Source of the DNA: Planctomycetaceae bacterium
Lineage (GTDB): Bacteria; Planctomycetota; Planctomycetia; Pirellulales; Thermoguttaceae
Direction of reading: 5' to 3'
Length of the DNA: 50,535 nt
NCBI GenBank assembly: GCA_015062085.1
Contig: SUVI01000008.1
Coordinates: 1 to 50,535, forward strand
The notes beneath the pieces were generated by a model. The model saw nothing but the letters and a program-made list of their open reading frames with translations. It did not search any database and was not told the origin of the DNA. Made by a program: the position numbers and the translations under genes. Positions 1 to 7,637 of the stretch are shown here, piece after piece; the first letter of the stretch is position 1, and each line of letters starts with the position of its first letter.

Positions 1-494
1 AGGCGTACTCGATCCTCGACTTTGTGCGCAAACACCTGCCCGGCTACGAAAATGCGTACATTGACGCGATGCCGGCGGTCATTGGCGTGCGCGAGACCCG
101 CAGATTTGAAGGGTGCGCCCGTCTTGAGAAAGAAGACTGCGTCGTCGGACGCAAATTTGACGATGCGGCCGTTTTCGGCGCGTCGTTCTGCCTCGACATT
201 CACAATCCGTCCGGGAGCGGTCAGGCCGTCGGACACAATCAGCACCTTCAGGGCGAAGCCGAGCGCGACCGTCCGTACGATATTCCGTATCGCTGTCTGC
301 TTCCGAAGACGGTCGACGGTCTGCTTTTGGCCGGACGCTGCATCAGTGCAAGCCACGTGGCGCACTCCTCGCTGCGGGTCCAGCAGATCGGCATGGGGAT
401 CGGAGCCGGAGCCGGTACAGCCGCTGCCGAAGCTGCAGCAAAAGGGATCTTGGCGCGTGAAGTGGACATTCGCCCGCTCCAGCAGTACCTCTAA
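1..494 (+). CDS. FAD-dependent oxidoreductase, C-terminal fragment
   Basis: This is the last 164 codons of a gene that enters from the left edge, read in the frame that begins at base 3; the true start lies outside the window. The sequence shows a GVRETRR stretch and a C-terminal LLAGRCISASHVAH block followed by a glycine/alanine-rich helix (GMGIGAGAGTAAAEAAAKG). These are typical of the FAD_oxidored (PF12831) family, in which the C-terminal part completes the FAD site. Planctomycetes carry many such proteins, often exported and linked to carbohydrate use. The substrate cannot be read from this fragment. A secreted hydrolase follows 103 bases downstream on the same strand, so the two may be co-transcribed. 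Family assignment is good; specific function is unknown. Confidence 0.8.
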   Translation, partial: AYSILDFVRKHLPGYENAYIDAMPAVIGVRETRRFEGCARLEKEDCVVGRKFDDAAVFGASFCLDIHNPSGSGQAVGHNQHLQGEAERDRPYDIPYRCLLPKTVDGLLLAGRCISASHVAHSSLRVQQIGMGIGAGAGTAAAEAAAKGILAREVDIRPLQQYL

Positions 495-597
495 ATTTTC
501 AGAGTGCTCCGTTTTCGCTAAATTCACGGGGAACCTCCCGCCGGGCCAGGTTCCCCTTTTCCTACTCGCATCTCATTTCATTTTCAGGAGAACTTTC

Positions 598-1539
598 ATG
601 AAATCCCGTTCCTGCCATTCTTCCGTATTTCGCCAGTTCGCGGTTTCGTTTCTTTTTCCCGCAATTTTCGCAGCCGGTTTCTGCTTTCAGACCTCAGCGA
701 TACTCGCACAGGATCTCCACCTTCGCCTTTGGCCAGGGCTGGCTCCCGGAGAAACGGTCAGCGAGGAAAAGATCAAAGCGACACGGAACACGACATGTCC
801 GATGATCGACGTTTTCCTTCCTGAAAAGGAAAAAGCATGCGGGAAGTGCCTCATGATCTTCCCCGGCGGAGGCTACGAATTCCTCTCGGTCTATCCGGGC
901 GCGTTTTACCATACGGCCGAGTTTTTTCGAGAACGCGGTTTCGTCTGCTGTGTGCTCCAATACCGTGTTCCGGTGCGAAAATGGGAAGGGAAAGATCGTC
1001 ACCACGCGGCTTGGCAGGACGCACAGCGTGCGATCCGTCTCGTGCGTTCTAAAGCAAAGGAATGGGGGATCGATCCGGAACAGATCGGCGCGATGGGCGG
1101 TTCGGCTGGCGGACACCTGACGGTCGTGTGTGCTGTGAATTCTCAGCACCGTGCGTATGAGCCGATCGACGAGATCGACGAATTTCCATGCCATTTGAAC
1201 TACGCGGCGCCAATGTATCCCGCATACATCGTACCAGAGGAAAAATACTCCACAAGATCTGGTTCCAATTCCATGGAGCTTGCGGACAATCTGTACTTTG
1301 ACGAGAAAACGCCGCCGTTCTGCATTTTTCACGGCGATGCGGACAAGACCTGCACACCGACCGGCGCACTGGCGCTTTACCATAAACTCCGCACGATGAA
1401 CATTCCGGCCGAGCTTCACATTTACGCCAAAACGCCGCACACCTTCGTCGTAGACTACCGCTCTGACCACCGCGGTACTTGGCTTCAGAGTCTTTACGAC
1501 TGGTTCTGCCTGATGGACCGAAGTCAGAACACAAAATAA
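598..1539 (+). CDS. Secreted alpha/beta-hydrolase, acetyl-xylan-esterase-like
   Basis: A 313-residue exported hydrolase. The start at 598 is chosen because AGGAG lies just upstream (586-590) and the product then begins with a signal peptide (about residues 1-37, ending SAILAQ). The frame stays open far upstream, but that part overlaps the oxidoreductase gene and is not credible. Visible alpha/beta-hydrolase features are the PGGGY oxyanion-hole motif (about 89-93), the nucleophile elbow GGSAGG with Ser169, a probable acid Asp249 in HGDADK, and His281 in TPHTF. The family (BD-FAE/esterase-lipase, xylan-esterase-like) removes acyl groups from polysaccharides or other esters. The glycosidase at 5843-6910 and the GH51-like gene at 49380 support a role in polysaccharide use, but the substrate is an inference. 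Confidence 0.85.
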   Translation: MKSRSCHSSVFRQFAVSFLFPAIFAAGFCFQTSAILAQDLHLRLWPGLAPGETVSEEKIKATRNTTCPMIDVFLPEKEKACGKCLMIFPGGGYEFLSVYPGAFYHTAEFFRERGFVCCVLQYRVPVRKWEGKDRHHAAWQDAQRAIRLVRSKAKEWGIDPEQIGAMGGSAGGHLTVVCAVNSQHRAYEPIDEIDEFPCHLNYAAPMYPAYIVPEEKYSTRSGSNSMELADNLYFDEKTPPFCIFHGDADKTCTPTGALALYHKLRTMNIPAELHIYAKTPHTFVVDYRSDHRGTWLQSLYDWFCLMDRSQNTK

Positions 1540-1565
1540 ATAGATAAATTAATTGAACCGAACAG

Positions 1566-1595
1566 CCGCATCTCCCGGTTTTCGGGAGACTGCGG
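1566..1595 (+). promoter_or_regulatory. Stem-loop overlapping the helicase ribosome-binding site
   Basis: CCGCA-TCTCCCG (1566-1577) pairs with CGGGAGA-(C)-TGCGG (1583-1595), a 12-bp stem with one bulged C and a 5-nt loop. The right arm runs into the GCGGAG Shine-Dalgarno sequence used by the ATG at 1603. It could therefore limit helicase translation, or act as a weak transcription end for the hydrolase; there is no T-run. The structure is visible; its role is inferred. Confidence 0.4.
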
Positions 1596-1602
1596 AGTTT
1601 AT

Positions 1603-4600
1603 ATGAAAATCTTACACGACGGAATGAAAAACAAAATGAATACTGAACATCTTTGGAATGCACTGCTCCAACTTCGGCAATCGATCAAGGAAACCGAGAG
1701 GATCCGTACCGGGCGCGCGCCAGTCGTCTGCGACGATGAGGCGTTGAAGCAGATCTTGAAAATGCGTCCCCAAAAACTTGGCGATTTTGAAGGGATCACC
1801 GGAATTGGTAGTTCCTTCATTCAGAACTACGCCGCTTCATTTCTTGAAGTGATCGAAAAATACGCAGATCAGACTTCGGAGTCAGTCAAACTCACGGCAG
1901 CATCCGCGCATATGCTCAGAGAACTTGAGAAAAAGCTCGTGAACATCAATCGGCGGAATCGCTTACTTTACCTTCCGAAAATTTCGAAAAAATTTGCGTT
2001 CGACCTCTTCGGCATCAGCGAAAAGGAGCTTGATTCCCTGCTTTTCGGTTCCGGCTCACAGATCGTACTCTGCGACGTCCTGAAGGATCCCATTGAAGAA
2101 AAGGATGCAGAGATCGCTCCGGTCGCGCAAGTAGAAACGCATACAGTGACGCAGGAAACCGAAGCGGCTGTCGAGACGTTAGAGACGGAAACGGCAGAGG
2201 TGCCATGCACGCGGACTCAAAAGGCAGCCTATCGGAGCCTAGTCCAGCTTCTGCGCGAGGTTTTCAAGGAACTTCGTGAAACTGGGCAAAATGAACTTTA
2301 CATTGGATACCCGTTCGCGATCGGACAGCTTTCAGATGAGGAATTTGAGGTACGCGCACCGCTGGTCCTTTTTCCCGTCAGTGCCGAAAAAACGGGGACG
2401 CAGATCCACGTTTCGATGGACTATTCGCGTGACATTCTTGTGAATACGACGCTGCTTCTCGCGCATTTTAAATTTGCCGGGATCACAAAACCTCTTCCGG
2501 AAAATTCATTTGAGGACTGTCCAAAAGAGGAGTTTCTCACCAAGATCCTGACGTTTTTCAACGAGTACGGTCTCCAGCTCCAAACCAAGGAGAATATTCA
2601 AGCAGGACTTCAGCCATTTACGGAATTCAGATCCGGTGAATTTCCCGCGTTTCGTCCCGGTGAGCTTTACGTTGAGCCGTGTGCAGTACTCGGTAAGTAC
2701 CCTGTAGGCGGAAACGCGATCCAGAAAGATTTCAGTGCGATCCTTGAATCCAGCGAGATCAATCCGCTCCTTGAGGAACTCCTTTTGGAACTCGACGGAG
2801 TTGACTATTTCGCAGAGACGCCTGCACAGGACGAGCTTCTTTTGCCAGGCGGCCAAAATCTGGAGATCCGTGAAGAGAAGCTCCAGTACATTCACGAGAC
2901 GAACACTTCACAGGAAAATGTTCTTGCCGCAGTCCAGGAGTTGGACGCACTGGTGATCCAAGGGCCTCCCGGAACCGGAAAATCTCAAACGATCGTCAAC
3001 CTCATAGCGCAAGCCGTTTCGGAAAAGAAGACCATTCTGATGGTTTCCGAGAAAAAAACGGCCTTGGACGTCGTCTATTCCCGTCTCGGAGAACTCTCAC
3101 GCTACGCCCTCCAGATCGATGATGTCGGCAACAAAAACGCATTTTATCAGCAGCTCACGCAGATGACGGCATTGGGAGCCGAAACCTTTGCCGCGTCTTC
3201 CGATACATCTCCGGTCTCGGAACAGATCGAAGCCACTTTCGACAAATTGGACCAGATCTTCCAAAAACTCACGACGTCTGGAAGTTTTGGCATCGCACCG
3301 CATAAACTTTACCTTCAGAGTTCAGCGCAAACCCCCAAAACGCCTGAATTTCTTGAAAAACGAAACTTGATCTGTATTCAAAAGGACCCTACTCTGTTTT
3401 CTGAACGTTTTGATTCACTTCAAAATTCACACAAAAAATTTTCAGATCGCGAAAAAACGGAAAAACTCAAAGATTTTCGAAACATGGATCAGGAATTTCA
3501 GTGGATGGACGGTCTTCGGACGGATCTGACGGAGATCGACGTAATCGTTTTCTCAAACGCACTGAAAGAACTGGGGGAAGAGATACGCAAATGGCGGGGT
3601 GAAGACTCCTTTTTTCATTCGCTCGTCAATCTTCTTTTAGGCTGGTTCACCAAACGAAAATTCACGGAAAAGATCCAGTCGCTTCTTTCCGAGTATTTCA
3701 CCGAACCGCGTCAAGAGTATGCCGACCTGCTTGAAAGAAAACTTGAAACCGTTTTGGAGGCTCTTGAAAAATACGCAGCCTACCAGGAACAGAAATCAGA
3801 GGCACAGAAACTCACGGAACAGGAAAAACGCTACTTCAACTCGCTCCTTTCTCTCCGTTCGCTTTGCCGTGTGTCGCTGACGGAGTTGAACACGTACCTT
3901 TACTGCGCTCTGCTTTACGAGCACATCGTTCGTTTTGAGGCGGGAGAACGGGAACTTTTCCAGAATATCCGCGATTTTGAGGCGAGCATCTCGCTTCTAG
4001 ATGAATCTTTTGAGAAAAAACGCCGTCTGACCCGTCAGAATGTCGAGCAGATCCTAGCCAACGGAATGCAGGCACTCATTTCCTCAAAACGGCGCGGAGA
4101 CATCCTACGGCTTCTGGAAAGCAAACGAAAATGGAGCGTCCGAAAATTCATCCAGAAATATGATTTTGAACTTTTCCGAAGCGTTCGAATCTGGCTCATG
4201 ACTCCGGAGGTCGTCTCAGAACTCATTCCGCTTCAAATTGGGATCTTTGACCTCGTTATTTTTGACGAAGCGTCGCAAATGTATGTGGAAAGGGGGCTGC
4301 CTTCCATTTTGAGAGGCAAAAAAGTCGTCGTCGCCGGCGATCACAAACAGCTTCGCCCTTCAAGTCTCGGTGCCGGACGGATCGAGACCGGAGAGGAGAA
4401 CGATCAGGATCCCGACGCTTTGGAGATCACTGCGGCTCTGGAAGAGGAAAGTCTTCTGGACCTTGCCCGATTCCGGTATCCGGACGTTCTTCTAAATTTC
4501 CACTACCGTTCCCGATATTCGGAGCTGATCGAATTTTCAAATGCAGCTTTCTATCATGGGAGACTCCATGTCTCGCCGAATGTCGAAATCCCGGACGCAC

Positions 4601-5547
4601 CTCCGATCGAATTTCACAGGATCCATGGCGCGCTGTGGACGAACAGGTCGAATTTGAAAGAAGCAGAGTACGTCGTGGAGTACCTGAAACGCTTTTTCAG
4701 GAAACGTCAGGAAGAAGAAACGATCGGCATCATCACCTTCAACTCGAATCAGCGTGAACTTATCGAGGATATCATCGACAGGGAGTGCATGAAAAATAAA
4801 GAATTCGCAGATCAGATCCTGGCTGAAAGGTTTCGGATGAAAGACGGAGAGGACATTGGATTCTTCGTCAAGAATATCGAAAGCGTGCAGGGGGATGAAC
4901 GAGACGTTATTCTTTTTTCGGTCGGATACGCACAAAATGAGAAAGGAAAACTGCTTCACAATTTCGGCTGGCTGAATCAGACGGGCGGTGAAAATCGGCT
5001 GAATGTTGCTATTAGCCGTGCGAAGAAAAAGATCCACGTCGTCTGCTCTTTTGATCCGTCCGAACTGCACGTAGAAACCAGCAAAAATCCGGGTCCCATC
5101 ATCTTCAAAAAGTACCTCGAGTACGCAATGGCCGTCAATGCGCGCGATTCTGGAACGATGCGTGCCATACTGCGCTCATTTAGCGAGCACGCTGTACAGA
5201 CTTCCCGCTCTGGAGGTGAAGGTGAATTTCGCTCTCAGGTCTATGAAGCATTGACGCAAGCCGGATTTGAAGTGGAGTGTGAGGTCGGCGTGGGAGAATA
5301 CCGTATCGACCTAGCTCTCAAAGAGGGGGAAAAGTACATTCTCGGAATCGAGTGCGACAGTTGGGCTGACTCACCTTCTTCCGGTGTGCGAGAACGCGAT
5401 TACCATCGCCAGAAGTATCTCCGATCGCGCGGTTGGAAACTTTGCCGGATCTGGAGTTCCGACTGGTGGAGAGATCCTGCAAATGAACTGGATAAAATAG
5501 TCTCTCTTGCAGCCTCCTCGCTGGAAAAAAGCAAAATACACCGTTAA
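1603..5547 (+). CDS. Large SF1 helicase: HRDC, DUF4011, helicase core, C-terminal PD-(D/E)XK nuclease
   Basis: A 1314-residue cytoplasmic protein. In order: an HRDC-like nucleic-acid-binding domain (about 35-90, LGDFEGITGIG); a DUF4011-type segment from about 105 (NINRRNRLLYLP); the Walker A motif GPPGTGKS (454-461); a long helical insertion; Walker B FDEASQ (887-892); GDHKQLRP (from 912); the motif VI-like NVAISRAKK; and a C-terminal REase_MTES_1575/Vsr-like nuclease (about 1208-1310) with D1236, E1250 and D1252 in RIDLALKEGEKYILGIECD. Proteins of this type unwind nucleic acid and are often found in defence islands, but some are chromosomal. No partner genes flank it. The start at 1603 has GGAG 5 bases upstream; in-frame ATGs at 1624 and 1636 are alternatives. 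Genome-defence function is an inference. Confidence 0.9.
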   Translation: MKILHDGMKNKMNTEHLWNALLQLRQSIKETERIRTGRAPVVCDDEALKQILKMRPQKLGDFEGITGIGSSFIQNYAASFLEVIEKYADQTSESVKLTAASAHMLRELEKKLVNINRRNRLLYLPKISKKFAFDLFGISEKELDSLLFGSGSQIVLCDVLKDPIEEKDAEIAPVAQVETHTVTQETEAAVETLETETAEVPCTRTQKAAYRSLVQLLREVFKELRETGQNELYIGYPFAIGQLSDEEFEVRAPLVLFPVSAEKTGTQIHVSMDYSRDILVNTTLLLAHFKFAGITKPLPENSFEDCPKEEFLTKILTFFNEYGLQLQTKENIQAGLQPFTEFRSGEFPAFRPGELYVEPCAVLGKYPVGGNAIQKDFSAILESSEINPLLEELLLELDGVDYFAETPAQDELLLPGGQNLEIREEKLQYIHETNTSQENVLAAVQELDALVIQGPPGTGKSQTIVNLIAQAVSEKKTILMVSEKKTALDVVYSRLGELSRYALQIDDVGNKNAFYQQLTQMTALGAETFAASSDTSPVSEQIEATFDKLDQIFQKLTTSGSFGIAPHKLYLQSSAQTPKTPEFLEKRNLICIQKDPTLFSERFDSLQNSHKKFSDREKTEKLKDFRNMDQEFQWMDGLRTDLTEIDVIVFSNALKELGEEIRKWRGEDSFFHSLVNLLLGWFTKRKFTEKIQSLLSEYFTEPRQEYADLLERKLETVLEALEKYAAYQEQKSEAQKLTEQEKRYFNSLLSLRSLCRVSLTELNTYLYCALLYEHIVRFEAGERELFQNIRDFEASISLLDESFEKKRRLTRQNVEQILANGMQALISSKRRGDILRLLESKRKWSVRKFIQKYDFELFRSVRIWLMTPEVVSELIPLQIGIFDLVIFDEASQMYVERGLPSILRGKKVVVAGDHKQLRPSSLGAGRIETGEENDQDPDALEITAALEEESLLDLARFRYPDVLLNFHYRSRYSELIEFSNAAFYHGRLHVSPNVEIPDAPPIEFHRIHGALWTNRSNLKEAEYVVEYLKRFFRKRQEEETIGIITFNSNQRELIEDIIDRECMKNKEFADQILAERFRMKDGEDIGFFVKNIESVQGDERDVILFSVGYAQNEKGKLLHNFGWLNQTGGENRLNVAISRAKKKIHVVCSFDPSELHVETSKNPGPIIFKKYLEYAMAVNARDSGTMRAILRSFSEHAVQTSRSGGEGEFRSQVYEALTQAGFEVECEVGVGEYRIDLALKEGEKYILGIECDSWADSPSSGVRERDYHRQKYLRSRGWKLCRIWSSDWWRDPANELDKIVSLAASSLEKSKIHR

Positions 5548-5739
5548 ATCAAATGCACCATGCACGAACGCAGAACCAGGATCGAAATCGGGATCACACT
5601 AAAACATGATTTGACCTTTTTCCAAAAACAAAAAAGGGGGGCCATGGATCAGATACGTTGCCCCGACTTTATTTCACGCAGGTTCCTGCTGGCGGTCATT
5701 TTCGTTTTCCGGCTCCGCATCTTTTTCGTCAAAATTTTC

Positions 5740-5808
5740 AAAATACACGAAAAGACGCAAAATGGATCTCTAAATATTCGAGATCGATCGCGTCTTTTTG
5801 TGTATTTT
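5740..5808. terminator. Bidirectional terminator-like inverted repeat
   Basis: Bases 5740-5758 (A-rich arm ending AAAAGACGC) pair with 5790-5808 (GCGTCTTTTTGTGTATTTT) over 19 positions with one G-T wobble. The 31-base loop contains its own GATCTC/GAGATC hairpin. It sits between the convergent helicase (+) and glycosidase (-) genes, as expected for a shared terminator. The rest of 5548-5842 shows no credible gene. Confidence 0.55.
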
Positions 5809-5842
5809 ACGTTTCCATTTCAGGAAAACACGCCAACCCGCC

Positions 5843-6910
5843 TTAGAGCTCCTTCGACGTCGCAAGTGCGATCGTGCGTCCGCGGTCTCCAACGGCACAG
5901 TAGAAGTGGTAGACGATGCCGTCATGCTTGATCATCCACGGTTTGTGCGCGAAGGTCGCGTCCCACGGTTCCGTCGGAGCGATGAGATCCTGGCCGGTCC
6001 ACTTCGTCCAATGAACGAGGTCGCGCGAAACGGCAAACGTGTCGAACGCCTTCGGTTTCCAGAACGCGCCGAAGTAGAACATGACCCACAGATCACCGAT
6101 CTTCACGACCTGCGGATCCCCGGAGATCCCGCGCTGATTATCGATGACCGGGTCCTCTCCGAAACGTTCCCAGTGCAGCATATCGTCCGAGACGGCCATC
6201 CCGATACGCTCGACGCCCGCAGTCTTCCCATTATAGTACATCACGAACTGCTTTCCGAGCGTCCGTTCCAGGTCCCAGATCACGTTGCTTTTGTAGAGCG
6301 TCCGTTTCTCGAACCAGCGCGCATCGGGATCCGACGGCGTCATGATCGGATTCTGCTCATAGCGCACCAGCTCGCCGGGTTTCGTTGGGTCGTCAGTCCA
6401 CGCGACTCCCATAGAAAGCGGGTCGGTCTCGTAGCCTTTCTGGTGTCCGCCGAGGTACGTGTACCAGTATTTGTTCTGGAACGGCAGCATTGCACAGCTT
6501 CCGCCCCAATGCGTGTCCACGAGAGCCGGATAGGCCGCCGCCTGCCACGCATCCCAGCCTTCTTCACGGAATGTCATGAGCGGGCCGAGGAATTCCCATT
6601 TCAACAGGTCGTCGCTTTGCGCGAGGAAGGTCTCGTAGCCGAGTTTTTGGGTCTGTGAGATGAAACTCATGAACCACTTGCCGTCTTTCCGGAAGATGCC
6701 GGGCGAATCAACGAGATACCCGCCGAGTTCATCAAGCACGATCCCGTACTTGAACGGTGTCTTGACTTCCTCATAAACGGCATTCATCTCTTCTGGCGAA
6801 ATGGCCTTCTCTCCATCACTTTCAGCCGCTTTGACCTTCACGGCCCACGTTCCTGCAGTCGCTCCGAATGCCGCAGAGGCACACAAAAAATGAAATTGAC
6901 GCCGATCCAT
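5843..6910 (-). CDS. Tat-exported five-bladed beta-propeller glycosidase (GH43/GH130-like)
   Basis: A 355-residue protein. The start at 6910 is chosen because AAAGGAGA lies just upstream and the product begins MDRRQFHFL, a twin-arginine signal (cleavage near residue 28). Upstream in-frame codons would bury that signal. The mature part shows repeated propeller-blade motifs (LVDSPGIFRKDGKWFMSF, SDDLLKWEFLGP, SDDMLHWERFGEDP, SRDLVHWTKWTG), typical of GH43/GH32/GH130-like five-bladed propellers that hydrolyse or phosphorolyse glycosidic bonds. The early DSPG aspartate would be a candidate catalytic residue. Family membership is clear in fold but not in EC activity. It is transcribed toward the helicase, with which it shares a terminator. 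Confidence 0.75.
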   Translation of the reverse strand: MDRRQFHFLCASAAFGATAGTWAVKVKAAESDGEKAISPEEMNAVYEEVKTPFKYGIVLDELGGYLVDSPGIFRKDGKWFMSFISQTQKLGYETFLAQSDDLLKWEFLGPLMTFREEGWDAWQAAAYPALVDTHWGGSCAMLPFQNKYWYTYLGGHQKGYETDPLSMGVAWTDDPTKPGELVRYEQNPIMTPSDPDARWFEKRTLYKSNVIWDLERTLGKQFVMYYNGKTAGVERIGMAVSDDMLHWERFGEDPVIDNQRGISGDPQVVKIGDLWVMFYFGAFWKPKAFDTFAVSRDLVHWTKWTGQDLIAPTEPWDATFAHKPWMIKHDGIVYHFYCAVGDRGRTIALATSKEL

Positions 6911-6998
6911 TTTGTCTCCTTTGAGATTTTGGTTTACTTCATATCCCACATCTTTTCATTTTATCATCGTCTCGAAAAAAGGCACGAAAACCTTTCAC

Positions 6999-7035
6999 CG
7001 CCTACGGCGGTCCCCCTCCCTTTCAAAGGAAGGTA
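6999..7035. repeat. Small palindromic repeats (REP-like)
   Basis: Two adjacent imperfect palindromes: CCGCC-TAC-GGCGG (6999-7011), then a CCTCCCTTT/AAAGGAAGG arm pair (about 7016-7035). The second resembles the CCTCCC..GGGAGG arms of the element at 7440-7552, which suggests one dispersed repeat family. Confidence 0.45.
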
Positions 7036-7099
7036 AGAAATTTAGATTTTTGTGTAAAATTTTCCGGGGCGCTGCCACGGTACGCGGAGGGGCGGCTCT

Positions 7100-7435
7100 G
7101 GGAGGCGGCGCGTCTCGCGTCGCTTTTGGGAGGCGGCGCGTCTCGCGTCGCTTTTGGGAGGCGGCGCGTCTCGCGTCGCTTTTGGGAGGCGGCGCGTCTC
7201 GCGTCGCTTTTAGGAGGCGGTGCGTCTCGCATCGCTTTTGGGAGACGGCACGTCTCGCGTCGCTTTTAGGAGGCGTCGCGTCTCGCGTCGCTTTTGGGAG
7301 GCGGTGCGTCTCGCGTCGCTTTTGGGAGGCGGTGCGTCTCGCGTTGCTTTTGGGAGGCGGCGCGTCTCGCGTCGCTTTTAGGAGGCGGCGCGTCTCGCGT
7401 CGCTTTGGGGAGGCGGCGCGTCTCGCGTCGCTTCT
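7100..7435. repeat. Twelve-unit 28-bp tandem repeat array
   Basis: Twelve head-to-tail 28-base units with consensus GGGAGGCGGCGCGTCTCGCG followed by TCGCTTTT. Units start at 7100, 7128, 7156, 7184, 7212, 7240, 7268, 7296, 7324, 7352, 7380 and 7408. Units 1-4 are identical and the rest differ by 1-3 bases. There are no spacers, so it is not a CRISPR array. Because 28 is not a multiple of three and the unit contains no stop, every frame stays open; the long ORFs that cross the array are artefacts. It lies between divergent promoter-side sequence and the 3' end of the caspase gene. Function unknown. Confidence 0.95.
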
Positions 7436-7439
7436 CAAG

Positions 7440-7552
7440 AAATTCCTCTCCCTCGGAGGGGCGGCGAGCGAAGCGAGACGGAGTGGTTGGGGATACTCGG
7501 CATTTCAGCCCCCCCCGCCCCTAAGGGGCACCCCTCCAAGGGAGGGGAATTT
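7440..7552. repeat. 113-bp element with 22-bp terminal inverted repeats
   Basis: AAATTCCTCTCCCTCGGAGG (from 7440) is matched in inverted orientation by the end at 7531-7552, with 20 of 22 bases identical. Each terminal arm is itself a partial palindrome (CTCCC..GGGAG). The GC-rich interior has no ORF. It looks like a REP/MITE-type intergenic repeat. It abuts the 28-bp array, with four bases between them. Confidence 0.6.
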
Positions 7553-7637
7553 TCGCCGGATCGCTACGCGATGTGTCGTCTGCTGCGCGGGCGGCTCCGC
7601 CTCGCCCTCGCGCTGCTGACGCCTACCGCGCTACGCT

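Noticed and set aside
22..597. Upstream extension of the secreted hydrolase frame
   Set aside because: It overlaps the oxidoreductase gene in another frame, and the signal peptide and RBS define the start at 598.
7100..7435. CRISPR array
   Set aside because: Units are directly adjacent with no unique spacers, and no cas genes are present.
6912..7619. Long plus-strand ORF through the 28-bp array (and the minus-strand ORF 6995-7438)
   Set aside because: The repeat contains no stop in any frame, so these ORFs are artefacts; there is no RBS and the composition is pure repeat.
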